64,000 nt of DNA, from NCBI RefSeq assembly GCF_030063355.1, contig NZ_JASISZ010000031.1:19303-83302 (forward strand), written 5' to 3'. Shown one piece after another: positions 24,691-36,039 of the stretch. The notes beneath the pieces were generated by a model. That model was given only the letters and a program-made list of their open reading frames with translations. It had not been told where the DNA came from and did not search any database. A program made the translations under genes and the position numbers. The stretch is from Streptomyces sp. PH10-H1. Its GTDB lineage: Bacteria > Actinomycetota > Actinomycetes > Streptomycetales > Streptomycetaceae. Each line of letters opens with the position of its first letter. Position 1 is the first letter of the stretch.

Positions 24691-25425
24691 TCACACCTTG
24701 GACTTGTAGCCCCGTCCCCACTGCAGACCCCAGCCGTACAGCCGGTCGATCTCGGCCTGGAAGCCGTAGACGTACTTCACCTCGCGCCGCACCATCATCT
24801 CGCCCTTGCGGTTCTCGATGAGGACCACCGCACAGGACCGCGCCTGCGGCTCGCGCTCGCTCAGCGGGATCTCGATCCGCGGGCCCGAGCTGGGGAAGAG
24901 GGTGACCATGGCGTGGGTGCGGTCGAACGCGGGCGTGCCGTCGTAGATGTAGACGAAGACCAGGAGTCGGACGAATTCGTCCCTTTTGTCGAAGTTGATG
25001 TATATCGTCTCGCCCGAAGTGCCGCCGAACCGGTCGTCACCGCTGAGCTTGACGTACGGCGGTTCGTTCAGGTCGCCCAGGAAGTTGCCGAGCGGCTGGA
25101 CGACGCCCTTGGTCCCGTCGGCGAGTTCGTACATGCACGCCAGGTCGAGGTCGACATTGACCATGGCGGGCCCCGCGGCCTGCACGATCTCCGGCTTGAA
25201 GAGGTTCATCCGGCGGCCGAACAGCCCGCTGCCGCCCTGCTTGTTCCAGCCGCCGGTGTCCGAGGTGCGCATCTCCCAGGAGAGATTGATCCGCAGGTTG
25301 CCGACGGCCGCCCCCTGCTTGCTCAGCGAGACCACCGGGTGCCGCTTCGTGAGCTCCACCGTGTGCGCGTTGGCGACGTCGAACTGTGATGCGCCGCTGG
25401 GCCGCAGGAACTTCCACCACGACAT
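24691..25425 (-). CDS. TerA-like tellurite-resistance family protein
   Basis: The 244-residue protein belongs to the TerA side of the TerD superfamily. It has an N-terminal VELTKRHPVVSLSKQG, a middle MVNVDLDLACMYELADGTKGVVQPLG (acidic, metal-binding-like) and a C-terminal FQAEIDRLYGWGLQWGRGYK. It is soluble. It follows the TerC-like gene on the same strand after an 89-bp gap with a hairpin. Confidence 0.8.
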   Translation of the reverse strand: MSWWKFLRPSGASQFDVANAHTVELTKRHPVVSLSKQGAAVGNLRINLSWEMRTSDTGGWNKQGGSGLFGRRMNLFKPEIVQAAGPAMVNVDLDLACMYELADGTKGVVQPLGNFLGDLNEPPYVKLSGDDRFGGTSGETIYINFDKRDEFVRLLVFVYIYDGTPAFDRTHAMVTLFPSSGPRIEIPLSEREPQARSCAVVLIENRKGEMMVRREVKYVYGFQAEIDRLYGWGLQWGRGYKSKV

Positions 25426-25459
25426 GACAACCCCTCCCCTGAACTCCCCTGAACGGACA

Positions 25460-25488
25460 CCGCCCCCCGCCGGATCGGCGGGGGGCGG
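25460..25488 (-). terminator. Hairpin between TerC-like and TerA-like genes
   Basis: A 13-bp perfect stem CCGCCCCCCGCCG/CGGCGGGGGGCGG with a 3-nt loop lies 27 bp after the TerC-like stop and 35 bp before the TerA-like start. It should terminate or attenuate read-through between them. Confidence 0.65.
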
Positions 25489-25514
25489 GAATTCTCGCTC
25501 CGGGATTCAGACTG

Positions 25515-26666
<1,152 letters not shown>

Positions 26667-26716
26667 GGGCTACCCAGTCCTTCTCTACGAGAGATCCCCC
26701 CGCGCAGAGCGCGGCT

Positions 26717-27292
26717 TTACGAAACGTTGACCCCGAAGTCTAGGGCGATGCCTCGCAGTCCCGACGCGTACCCCTGGCCTACGGCCCGGAATTTCCATTC
26801 GCCGTTGTACCGGTACAGCTCACCGAAGATCATCGCGGTCTCGCTCGAGGCGTCCTCGGAGAGGTCGTAGCGCGCCAGCTCGGCCTGGTCGAACTGGTTC
26901 ACCACGCGGATGTAGGCGTTGCTGACCTGGCCGAAGGTCTGGCCGCGGCTGTCGGCCTCGTGGATGGAGACGGGGAAGACGACCTTGTCGACACGCTCGG
27001 GGACCTTGGTGAGGTCGACGAGGATCTCCTCGTCGTCCCCTTCGCCCTCGCCGGTGAGGTTGTCACCGGTGTGCTCGACGGAGCCCTCGGGGCTCTTGAG
27101 GTTGTTGTAGAAGACGAAGTGTTCGTCGCTGAGTACCCGGCCGTTGGCGCACAACAGTGCGCTGGCGTCGAGGTCGAAGTCCGCGCCCGTGGTGGAGCGC
27201 GCGTCCCAGCCGAGGGCGATCATCACCTGGGTGAGATTCGGTGCGGCCTTGCTGAGGGAGACATTGCCCCCCTTGGCGAGCGTGACGCCCAT
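26717..27292 (-). CDS. terD: TerD-family protein
   Basis: The 191-residue classic TerD protein starts MGVTLAKGGNVSLSK and has GADFDLDASALL (calcium ligands), VFYNNLKSPEGSVEHTGDNLTGEGEGDDE and the terminal WKFRAVGQGYASGL. Soluble. It follows a second TerD gene on the same strand, 86 bp apart with a hairpin between. The ATG is set by the conserved N-terminus. Confidence 0.93.
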   Translation of the reverse strand: MGVTLAKGGNVSLSKAAPNLTQVMIALGWDARSTTGADFDLDASALLCANGRVLSDEHFVFYNNLKSPEGSVEHTGDNLTGEGEGDDEEILVDLTKVPERVDKVVFPVSIHEADSRGQTFGQVSNAYIRVVNQFDQAELARYDLSEDASSETAMIFGELYRYNGEWKFRAVGQGYASGLRGIALDFGVNVS

Positions 27293-27335
27293 GGTTTTCG
27301 CTTCCTCCCCGTGCGTACTGAGGTCGGTACGTGCA

Positions 27336-27370
27336 CGGCGCCGCACGCCCTTGCCGGGTGTGCGGCGCCG
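27336..27370 (-). terminator. Hairpin between the two terD genes
   Basis: The arms CGGCGCCGCAC and GTGCGGCGCCG (11 bp, perfect) enclose a 13-nt loop, 8 bp downstream of the upstream terD stop. It probably reduces read-through and lets the two paralogues be expressed at different levels. Confidence 0.6.
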
Positions 27371-27378
27371 CAGGCGGT

Positions 27379-27954
27379 TCAGACGTTGACGCCGAAGTCC
27401 TGCGCGATGCCGCGCAGTCCGGAGGCGTAGCCCTGGCCGATGGCGCGGAACTTCCACTCCGCGCCGTTGCGGTAGAGCTCACCGAAGACCATGGCGGTCT
27501 CGGTGGAGGCGTCCTCGGTGAGGTCGTAGCGCGCCAGCTCGTTGTTGTCCGCCTGGTTCACGACGCGGATGTACGCGTTGCGGACCTGGCCGAAGCTCTG
27601 CTGGCGGCTCTCGGCCTCGTAGATCGAGACCGGGAACACGATCTTGGCGATATCGGCCGGGACGCCGGCCAGGTTCACCTTGATGACCTCGTCGTCGCCC
27701 TCGCCCGAGCCGGTGAGGTTGTCACCGAGGTGCTCGACCGAGCCGTCGGGGCTCTTGAGGTTGTTGAAGAAGACGAAGTGCTGGTCGGAGATGACCTTGC
27801 CCTCGGGGCTCGCCAGCAGTGCGCTGGCGTCGAGGTCGAAGTCCGCTCCGGTAGTGGTCCGGGCGTCCCATCCCAGAGCGACGATGACCGCCGTGAGATT
27901 CGGGGCCTCCTTCGTCAGTGAGACGTTTCCACCCTTGCTGAGGCTGACTCCCAC
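27379..27954 (-). CDS. terD: TerD-family protein
   Basis: A 191-residue TerD paralogue that starts GVSLSKGGNVSLTKEAPN and carries GADFDLDASALL and the SVEHLGDNLTGSGEGDDE loop. GTG 27954 follows GGGAGGA. The protein is closely similar to the next TerD, so the pair arose by tandem duplication. It binds Ca2+ in the family's model. Confidence 0.93.
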   Translation of the reverse strand: MGVSLSKGGNVSLTKEAPNLTAVIVALGWDARTTTGADFDLDASALLASPEGKVISDQHFVFFNNLKSPDGSVEHLGDNLTGSGEGDDEVIKVNLAGVPADIAKIVFPVSIYEAESRQQSFGQVRNAYIRVVNQADNNELARYDLTEDASTETAMVFGELYRNGAEWKFRAIGQGYASGLRGIAQDFGVNV

Positions 27955-28065
27955 GAGTCCTCCCATACGGTCGTGGGGTGTCAGGAAGAACCCTCGCCCC
28001 CGTCGTGCGGTACACAGATCAACGCGTTGAGCTTAGTGAGCAGTTCCCGATGACTACAGCCCGTT

Positions 28066-28524
28066 CTACAGCTCTTCGAGCGCCTTTGCGTAGTCATGAA
28101 GATCGCGGGCGTCCGGCAGGCCGTTGACGACCGTCCAGCGGACCACGCCCTCCTTGTCGATGACGAAGGTGCCGCGCACCGCGCAGCCCTTCTCCTCGTC
28201 GAAGACGCCATAGGCGCGGGAGGCCTCGCCGTGCGGCCAGAAGTCGGAGAGCAGCGGGTATCCCAGGCCCTCCTTCTCGGCGAAGACGCGCAGCGAGAAC
28301 GGGGCATCACTGGAGACGGCGAGGAGCTGCACCTCGTCGTTCTGGAACCTCGGCAGTTCGTCGCGCAGGGCGCAGAGTTCCCCGGTGCAGACACCGGTGA
28401 AGGCGTACGGGTAGAAGAGCAGGACGACGTTCTTCTCGCCGCGGAAGTCGGAGAGCCGCACGGTCTGGCCGTGCTGGTTCTTCAGCTCGAAGTCCGGGGC
28501 CTTGCTGCCGACCTCGATCGCCAT
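28066..28524 (-). CDS. Peroxiredoxin (AhpE-like)
   Basis: The 152-residue peroxiredoxin has the peroxidatic motif YPYAFTGVCTGEL (Cys at about 45, preceded by Thr) and a second Cys a few residues on (CALRDE, about 51). The Trp/Arg region at TVVNGLPDAR completes the fold. AhpE-like enzymes reduce peroxides in the cytosol with help from thioredoxin or mycoredoxin. It starts MAIEVGSKAPDFEL. It is flanked by a DUF3052 gene and terD. Confidence 0.9.
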   Translation of the reverse strand: MAIEVGSKAPDFELKNQHGQTVRLSDFRGEKNVVLLFYPYAFTGVCTGELCALRDELPRFQNDEVQLLAVSSDAPFSLRVFAEKEGLGYPLLSDFWPHGEASRAYGVFDEEKGCAVRGTFVIDKEGVVRWTVVNGLPDARDLHDYAKALEEL

Positions 28525-28595
28525 ACGGCCACATCCTCGTCTCGGTACCGGGAAGGTCACGGCCAGTGTGTCACTGCCGTCCGGGGCGGGACGCA

Positions 28596-28631
28596 CCGCG
28601 CCCCCGGCGACCGAGGTCACCGGGGGCGCGG
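28596..28631 (-). terminator. Hairpin after the DUF3052 gene
   Basis: A perfect 12-bp stem CCGCGCCCCCGG/CCGGGGGCGCGG with a 12-nt loop lies 17 bp downstream of the DUF3052 stop on the minus strand and before the peroxiredoxin start. Confidence 0.7.
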
Positions 28632-28648
28632 AGCAGGGTCCGGAAGAG

Positions 28649-29092
28649 TTATCGCTTGCCGGCGGCCCTGGCCGTCTTCGGAGTGACCAGGCGGCTGCCG
28701 GTCCAGTCCTTGGCGGCGTTGACAGTGCTGGTCTGGGCCAGACCTGCGGTCTGGGCCGCCTCGCCGATCTCGCTTGGCTCGACATGGCCGACTCGGCCCG
28801 TCTTCGGGGTCATGAGCCAGATCGGGGCGCCGTCGTCGATCGTCGACGTGGCGTCGACCAAGGCGTCGGTGAGGTCGCCGTCGTCCTCGCGGAACCACAG
28901 CAGGACGGCGTCGGGCACGTCGTCGTATTCCTCATCGGCGAGCTCTTCGCCCGTGAGCTCCTCGATACCTTCTCGGAGCTCCTGGTCGCAGTCCTCGTCG
29001 TACCCGAGCTCCTGGACCACCTGTCCGGTCTCGAAACCAAGCCGGCCAGCCGGGTTGGTCCGCTCCTCCGCGTGGTCCGCGGTCGCGCTCAC
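28649..29092 (-). CDS. DUF3052 protein
   Basis: The 147-residue acidic soluble protein has the DUF3052 block DVPDAVLLWFREDDGDLTDALVDA (about 59-82) and a PIWLMTPKTGR segment. GTG 29092 follows GGAGGCAAA. Its function is unknown. It is divergent from aceE with about 380 bp between starts, a gene order conserved in streptomycetes. Confidence 0.85.
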   Translation of the reverse strand: MSATADHAEERTNPAGRLGFETGQVVQELGYDEDCDQELREGIEELTGEELADEEYDDVPDAVLLWFREDDGDLTDALVDATSTIDDGAPIWLMTPKTGRVGHVEPSEIGEAAQTAGLAQTSTVNAAKDWTGSRLVTPKTARAAGKR

Positions 29093-29238
29093 GCTTTGCC
29101 TCCTGTCATGGGGGGAAACTCCCCGCACCTGCGCGGGGTTATTGGCGGTAGTCCACACGGGCGCGGCGGATCGCGCAAGTACCCGGCATCCGATCCCGCC
29201 CAAACGTTGACGTGTCACCTTATCCCGCACGTCCGATC

Positions 29239-29252
29239 GTGACGCAGATCAC
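29239..29252. promoter_or_regulatory. Crp-like site in the DUF3052/aceE intergenic region
   Basis: GTGACGCAGATCAC has the form GTGA-N6-TCAC, the palindromic core of Crp sites. It is 222 bp before aceE and 147 bp before the DUF3052 gene, within a 381-bp gene-free region that shows no other clear element. Streptomyces Crp prefers GTG-N6-GNCAC, so this site is one base off. Confidence 0.4.
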
Positions 29253-29473
29253 GCCGGTTTGCCGGGGTTGTGCACGAATGAAGTCAGGGGTCGGTCGTAC
29301 GTCCGAGTGGGCGTAGAGTTGCGATTTGGCCGCCCGGCGACCTGCTTCGCTGCGCACCCCTCCGTCTCACGGAGTGGCAGTTACCGCTCAGTAGAGATGA
29401 CGTTTCTGGCGACGCGGTACACGATGGAGGCGGCGCGACCCAGCAGAGCAAGACCTAGTAGCGAAGGAACAGC

Positions 29474-32206
29474 GTGGCTTCCGGATCCGATCGCAACCCG
29501 ATCATCATTGGCGGCCTTCCCAGCCAGGTCCCGGACTTTGATCCCGAGGAAACGGCGGAATGGCTCGACTCGCTCGACGCGGCTATCGACGAACGCGGCC
29601 GTGAGCGTGCCCGCTACCTGATGCTCCGCCTCATCGAGCGCGCCCGCGAGAAGCGCGTCGCGGTGCCCGAGATGCGCAGCACGGACTACATCAACACCAT
29701 CGCGACCAAGGACGAGCCGTTCTTCCCCGGCAACGAGGAGATCGAGCGCAAGGTCCTGAACGCGACCCGCTGGAATGCGGCGGTCATGGTGTCGCGCGCC
29801 CAGCGCCCCGGTATCGGTGTCGGCGGCCACATCGCCACCTTCGCCTCCTCGGCCTCCCTCTACGACGTGGGCTTCAACCACTTCTTCCGGGGCAAGGACG
29901 AGGGCGACGGCGGCGACCAGATCTTCTTCCAGGGGCACGCCTCGCCGGGCATCTACGCCCGCGCCTTCCTCCTGGACCGGCTCTCCGAGCAGCAGCTCGA
30001 CGCGTTCCGCCAGGAGAAGTCGAAGGCCCCGTACGGCCTGTCCAGCTACCCGCACCCGCGGCTCATGCCGGACTTCTGGGAGTTCCCGACCGTCTCGATG
30101 GGCCTCGGCCCGCTCGGCGCGATCTACCAGGCGCGGATGAACCGCTACATGCAGGCGCGCGGCATCGCCGACACCTCCAAGTCGCACGTCTGGGCGTATC
30201 TGGGCGACGGGGAGATGGACGAGCCCGAGTCGCTCGGCCAGCTGTCGATCGCCGCCCGTGAGGGCCTGGACAACCTGACGTTCGTCGTCAACTGCAACCT
30301 GCAGCGCCTCGACGGGCCGGTACGCGGTAACGGCAAGATCATCCAGGAGCTGGAGTCGCAGTTCCGGGGCGCCGGCTGGAACGTCATCAAGCTGGTCTGG
30401 GACCGCAGCTGGGACCCGCTGCTCGCCCAGGACCGCGACGGCATCCTGGTGAACAAGATGAACACCACGCCGGACGGACAATTCCAGACGTACGCCACCG
30501 AGACCGGCGGCTACATCCGTGAACACTTCTTCGGTGACGACCAGCGGCTGCGCAAGATGGTCGAGGGCATGACCGACGAGCAGATCCTGCACCTGGGACG
30601 CGGCGGTCACGACCACAAGAAGGTCTACGCGGCGTACGCGGCGGCCAAGGCCCACAAGGGCCAGCCGACGGTGATCCTCGCCCAGACCATCAAGGGCTGG
30701 ACCCTGGGTCCGAACTTCGAGGGCCGCAACGCTACCCACCAGATGAAGAAGCTGACGACCGAGGACCTCAAGCGCTTCCGCGACCGGCTGCACATCCCGA
30801 TCACGGACAAGCAGCTCGACGAGGGCTACCCGCCGTACTACCACCCGGGTCGCGACTCCGAAGAGATCCAGTACATGCACGACCACCGCAAGGCGTGCGG
30901 CGGCTATGTGCCGACCCGTGTGGTGCGCGCGAAGCCGCTGCCGCTTCCGGACGAGAAGACGTACGCACCGGCCAAGAAGGGCTCCGGGCAGCAGTCGATC
31001 GCCACCACCATGGCGTTCGTCCGCATCCTCAAGGAACTCATGCGGGACAAGGAGATCGGCAAGCGTTTCGTGCTGATCGCCCCGGACGAGTACCGCACCT
31101 TCGGTATGGACGCGTTCTTCCCGTCGGCGAAGATCTACAACCCGCTGGGCCAGCAGTACGAGGCCGTGGACCGCGACCTGCTCCTCGCGTACAAGGAGTC
31201 GCCGACCGGCCAGATGCTGCACGACGGCATCTCCGAGGCGGGCTGTACGGCCTCGCTGATCGCGGCGGGCTCCGCCTACGCGACCCACGGTGAGCCGCTG
31301 ATCCCGGTCTATGTCTTCTACTCGATGTTCGGGTTCCAGCGCACCGGTGACCAGTTCTGGCAGATGGCCGACCAGCTGGCGCGTGGCTTCGTGCTCGGCG
31401 CGACCGCCGGCCGGACCACCCTTACGGGTGAAGGTCTGCAGCACGCGGACGGCCATTCGCAGCTGCTCGCCTCGACCAACCCGGCCGTCGTCGCGTACGA
31501 CCCGGCGTTCGGCTTCGAGATCGCGCACATCGTGCAGGACGGTCTGAAGCGGATGTACGGCGAGAACGCCGAGGACATCTTCTACTACCTGACCGTCTAC
31601 AACGAGCCGATCCAGCACCCCGCCGAGCCGGCCGATGTGGATGCCGAGGGCATCCTCAAGGGCCTGTACCGGTACGCGGAGGGCGCCGCCGGCACCATTC
31701 CGGCGCAGATCCTGGCGTCCGGTGTGGCGGTTCCGTGGGCGATCGAGGCGCAGAAGATCCTCGCCGAGGAGTGGAACGTCAAGGCGGACGTCTGGTCGGC
31801 CACCTCCTGGAACGAGCTGCGCCGGGACGCCATCGCGGTGGAGGAGCACAATCTGCTCCACCCCGAGGAGGAGCAGCGCGTCCCGTACATCACGAGCAAG
31901 CTCGCCGGTGTGCAGGGCCCGTTCGTGGCCGTCTCGGACTGGATGCGCGCCGTACCGGACCAGATCTCGCGCTGGGTCCCGGGCACGTACCAGTCGCTGG
32001 GCGCCGACGGTTTCGGCTTCGCCGACACCCGTGGCGCGGCCCGCCGCTTCTTCCACATCGACGCGCAGTCGATCGTCCTGGGTGTGCTCACCGAGCTCGC
32101 CCGTGACGGCCGGATCGACCGTTCGGTGCTGAAGCAGGCCGTGGACCGTTACCAGCTGCTCGACGTCTCGGCGGCCGACCCGGGCGCCGCGGGCGGCGAC
32201 GCCTGA
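29474..32206 (+). CDS. aceE: Pyruvate dehydrogenase E1 component, homodimeric type
   Basis: The 910-residue protein has the length of AceE. The thiamine diphosphate motif GDGEMDEPESLGQLSIAAREGLDNLTFVVNCNLQ starts near 236 with the GDG and NCNLQ ends, and the N-terminal His/active-site region GGHIATFASSASLY (about 117-130) is present. The second domain has YVFYSMFGFQRTGDQFWQ (about 614-631) and VGATAGRTT-type segments. It decarboxylates pyruvate and acetylates E2. The GTG start follows AAGGA. The gene stands alone, with no E2 or E3 beside it, as usual in actinobacteria. A terminator follows at 32236. Confidence 0.97.
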   Translation: MASGSDRNPIIIGGLPSQVPDFDPEETAEWLDSLDAAIDERGRERARYLMLRLIERAREKRVAVPEMRSTDYINTIATKDEPFFPGNEEIERKVLNATRWNAAVMVSRAQRPGIGVGGHIATFASSASLYDVGFNHFFRGKDEGDGGDQIFFQGHASPGIYARAFLLDRLSEQQLDAFRQEKSKAPYGLSSYPHPRLMPDFWEFPTVSMGLGPLGAIYQARMNRYMQARGIADTSKSHVWAYLGDGEMDEPESLGQLSIAAREGLDNLTFVVNCNLQRLDGPVRGNGKIIQELESQFRGAGWNVIKLVWDRSWDPLLAQDRDGILVNKMNTTPDGQFQTYATETGGYIREHFFGDDQRLRKMVEGMTDEQILHLGRGGHDHKKVYAAYAAAKAHKGQPTVILAQTIKGWTLGPNFEGRNATHQMKKLTTEDLKRFRDRLHIPITDKQLDEGYPPYYHPGRDSEEIQYMHDHRKACGGYVPTRVVRAKPLPLPDEKTYAPAKKGSGQQSIATTMAFVRILKELMRDKEIGKRFVLIAPDEYRTFGMDAFFPSAKIYNPLGQQYEAVDRDLLLAYKESPTGQMLHDGISEAGCTASLIAAGSAYATHGEPLIPVYVFYSMFGFQRTGDQFWQMADQLARGFVLGATAGRTTLTGEGLQHADGHSQLLASTNPAVVAYDPAFGFEIAHIVQDGLKRMYGENAEDIFYYLTVYNEPIQHPAEPADVDAEGILKGLYRYAEGAAGTIPAQILASGVAVPWAIEAQKILAEEWNVKADVWSATSWNELRRDAIAVEEHNLLHPEEEQRVPYITSKLAGVQGPFVAVSDWMRAVPDQISRWVPGTYQSLGADGFGFADTRGAARRFFHIDAQSIVLGVLTELARDGRIDRSVLKQAVDRYQLLDVSAADPGAAGGDA

Positions 32207-32235
32207 GGCGGCGGGTCATTCGTTAGGTCTACGTT

Positions 32236-32281
32236 CGAACGCCGGGCCCGCACCCTTTCCGTGGTGGGGGCCCGGCGTTCG
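32236..32281. terminator. Hairpin between aceE and the small membrane gene
   Basis: The 14-bp arms CGAACGCCGGGCCC and GGGCCCGGCGTTCG are perfect, with a 18-nt loop that can pair further. It lies 29 bp after the aceE stop and 23 bp after the opposing gene's stop. Confidence 0.8.
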
Positions 32282-32304
32282 TCATGGGGCGCCCGGTGCC
32301 GCCG

Positions 32305-32580
32305 TCACTGCGCCAGCCACAGGACGGCGATGACCGTGTCGATGGCACCGAGGATGACGGCGACGACCGCGGGGATCGACTTTCCGCCACGCCAGCTGCG
32401 GCCCATGGCGAGCCAGCCGAAGATGATCGCGGCCGGTCCGAGCAGGATTCCCAGCACGAAGAAGCCGGCGATCGCGCAGCCGGCGCCGAGGACGGCGATC
32501 GTTCCGGTGCGGGTGGCGGTGCCGGCGCCGGTGCGGTTACGGGCGCGGATACGGGAGCGGGTGCGGGTTCTGGCGGCCAT
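32305..32580 (-). CDS. Small DUF4190-like membrane protein
   Basis: The 91-residue protein has a basic Arg/Thr-rich N-terminus (about 1-25), a helix (about 29-57) containing FFVLGILLGPAAIIFGW, a short RSWRGGKS turn, and a second helix (about 70-90). This two-helix pattern matches DUF4190. The ATG follows GGAGGG by 3-4 nt. The function is unknown. Confidence 0.7.
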   Translation of the reverse strand: MAARTRTRSRIRARNRTGAGTATRTGTIAVLGAGCAIAGFFVLGILLGPAAIIFGWLAMGRSWRGGKSIPAVVAVILGAIDTVIAVLWLAQ

Positions 32581-32794
32581 CGTCCCTCCGTAAGGTTTCG
32601 GGGCTCGACGTTCGCGTTCCCCACCCCTGGCCGCCCATGCGGCGTCAGTTCTCCCAGCCTTGAACGCCCTGACGGCGTAACGGGATTCGGGCACCCAGGT
32701 CCCCGTCGGACAGGTGTCGAACTCGGCTTGGGCTGAGCTCCGGCTGAGCTCCGGCCGGGCGCTTCCGTTTGGCCTCTTTCGCCACTTTCGAAAC

Positions 32795-32830
32795 GTGACT
32801 TGAGTCACCACGGGCTCAGGCATGCCCGTG
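32795..32830. promoter_or_regulatory. Crp-like palindrome and adjacent inverted repeat
   Basis: GTGACTTGAGTCAC (32795-32808) is a perfect palindrome with a 2-bp centre and fits GTG-N6-GTCAC exactly. It abuts a second inverted repeat, CACGGGC and GCCCGTG (32809-32830). Both lie 120-155 bp before the DUF1023 hydrolase start, in a 369-bp gene-free region. Confidence 0.45.
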
Positions 32831-32949
32831 CGTCTTCTACGCTGGCTGGAGTTACCGCAAACCTCCGGGGGTACATCCCCCCGCGCACCCTCTGCCGACG
32901 GACCGGGTCGGTGTGCGCGTCCGGGACGATTTCGCGAGGCAATCCTGTA

Positions 32950-34158
32950 GTGACCCCGTTCGATGAGCGCTTCAACGCAACGTCCCTTCGGGCCCTGCTG
33001 GCCCTGGCCGTGGTCTTCATCATGCTCGCGACCACCGGCTGGACCGCAGTGAGACCGCACAAGGGCGCCGGCGATCCACGGGCGGCCGCACTGTCCTCCT
33101 GGCTGCACGGCTCGGTGGCCGGGCACAAGCTGCCCAGCCCCGCGGTCGGCGCGGACTCCATCGCGTACTTCTTCACGACGCTGACCGCCGGGCAGACCCG
33201 TCAGCTCGCCAACCGCTACCCGCTCGTCGTCGGCAACCTCGACGGCGCGCCGGTGAGCCTGCGCTACCTGGCCAACCGGGTGGCGCTCGCGCAGACGCGC
33301 GTCTCTGAGATCGCCCGCTCGCACAGCTCCCTGCTCACCCCCGCCGGCCGCATGGACGCGGACAAGCGCGCCCGCCGCTATGCCTCGCTGCTGAGCGACG
33401 GGCGGCAGATCCTCGCCTTCGACCCCAGCGGAGCGGGCCGGGCCGCCGAGGTCTTCGGCGATCTGGCTTCCGCCGACCGGGTGGCCCTTGTGGTGCCGGG
33501 TGTGGACACCGACATCAGCACCTTCGAACGCACCGCCAAGTCGTACGCGGCCCCGGTCGGCATGGCCCGCGCCCTGTACACGGCGGAGCGCACCCAGGAC
33601 CCGTCCGCGAAAACCGCGGTGATCGCCTGGGCGAACTACACGACGCCCTCGGGCGTGGGCCTGGACGCGTCCACCGGCGAGCTGGCCGAGCAGGGCGCCG
33701 TCCGGCTGAACTCCCTGGTCGACGCACTCCCCGCCGGCGCGCGCGTCTCGCTCTTCTGCCACTCGTACGGCTCGGTGCTGTGCGGAGTGGCGGCGCCCGA
33801 CCTGCCGCAGGGCCAGATCTCCGACATCACCGTCTTCGGCAGTCCGGGGATGCGGGTGAACCACGCCGAGCAGCTCCACACCTCGGCCAACGTGTGGGCG
33901 GCCCGCGATCCGAGCGACTGGATCGGATCTGTGCCGCACCTGGAGATCGCGGGTCTCGGACATGGCGCCGACCCGGTCTCCGAGTCCTTCGGGGCGCGCG
34001 TGATCGGCACCGAGGGCGCTCTCGGCCACCCCGGCTACTTCGCGCCCGGCGCCGAGAGCCTGGCGAACTTCACGGACATCGCCCTGGGCCACTACGGCTC
34101 CGTGCAGTGCGCTCCCGGCCGCGAGGACTGCGCGTCCGGCCTCCACCAACAGAGCTGA
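32950..34158 (+). CDS. DUF1023 alpha/beta hydrolase, membrane-anchored
   Basis: The 402-residue protein has an N-terminal helix (about 13-31) that would anchor or export it, then a DUF1023 alpha/beta-hydrolase domain (about 155-340) with VALVVPGVDTDISTFE and the nucleophile elbow CHSYGS (Ser at about 274). A conserved ITVFGSPGM follows. GTG 32950 is the start, with GAGG 9-10 nt upstream. Members are presumed lipases or esterases of the cell envelope; no substrate is known. Confidence 0.75.
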   Translation: MTPFDERFNATSLRALLALAVVFIMLATTGWTAVRPHKGAGDPRAAALSSWLHGSVAGHKLPSPAVGADSIAYFFTTLTAGQTRQLANRYPLVVGNLDGAPVSLRYLANRVALAQTRVSEIARSHSSLLTPAGRMDADKRARRYASLLSDGRQILAFDPSGAGRAAEVFGDLASADRVALVVPGVDTDISTFERTAKSYAAPVGMARALYTAERTQDPSAKTAVIAWANYTTPSGVGLDASTGELAEQGAVRLNSLVDALPAGARVSLFCHSYGSVLCGVAAPDLPQGQISDITVFGSPGMRVNHAEQLHTSANVWAARDPSDWIGSVPHLEIAGLGHGADPVSESFGARVIGTEGALGHPGYFAPGAESLANFTDIALGHYGSVQCAPGREDCASGLHQQS

Positions 34159-34275
34159 GCGCCGAGCCGGGTGCCGGACCCATGGCGGAGCCGTCCGTAG
34201 GCCCGGGTCCGGTGCGCCTTCGTATTTCCAGCCCGTCAGGCGGTTGAGCGTGAATTCGGCCCTACGATGAGCCAT

Positions 34276-34978
34276 ATGGGTGACGTTTTGGCCGGATCCA
34301 ATGCCATGTGGGAGTTCGACACGGATGCCGTCGTCATCCGGTACGAGCGCGGGGTGCGCAATTCGAAGCTTCTCCAGACGCTCGGCGAGCGCCGGATCCC
34401 GTACGCGGCCCTGACCGGCGTCGAACTCTCCCCGGGCAAGCGCGGCACCGTCGTCCTGCGCGCGCTGCCGCGGCCCGGCGCCGATCCGCTGATGGAGGCG
34501 GCGAGCGGCCAGCTGAAGGAGGCCGCCGACCCCTACCGGCTGGTGCTGCCCGCCGAACGCGAGACGCTCGCCGAGTACTACGCGGACGAACTGCGGGTGT
34601 CGGTCACCGACAACGACACCGGCGAACCGGCCGACCGCTTCCTGGTGGCCGCGCCCGCCGGGCCGCAGTCCTTCAAGGCGTACGACGCCAAAGCCGCCTT
34701 CGACGGCCGCACGGTGTCCTTCCGCTGGTTCTGGACGGGCGCCTCGACCGCCAAGTGGAAGGCCGGCGACCAGCACTTCCCGGTCACCGGCCTGACGGGC
34801 ATCGACTGGCGCTCCCCCGAGCTGCTCCACGGCTATCTGCGGCTGCGGCCGCAGAACGACGGCGAGCGGCCCGGCGACCCGGACCAGGACCCGGCCGCGG
34901 TGGTCTTCGGGCTCGGCTACGGGCAGGTCCACGAGTCGCTGCCGTTCGCCGCCGCCGTGCTGGCCGCCGTCCAGACCG

Positions 34979-35001
<23 letters not shown>
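34276..35001 (+). CDS. DUF4429 protein
   Basis: The 241-residue protein starts MGDVLAGSNAMWEFD and has the paired DUF4429 halves (about 1-95 and 110-220). The motifs RRIPYAALTGVELSPGKRGTVVLRALPRPGADPL and FRWFWTGASTAKWKAGD mark the repeats. The ATG at 34276 is chosen over the one at 34267 to keep the conserved start. The last 23 bp overlap the end of the opposing aldo/keto reductase gene. Confidence 0.8.
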
Positions 35002-36034
<1,033 letters not shown>

Positions 36035-36039
36035 CAGGG

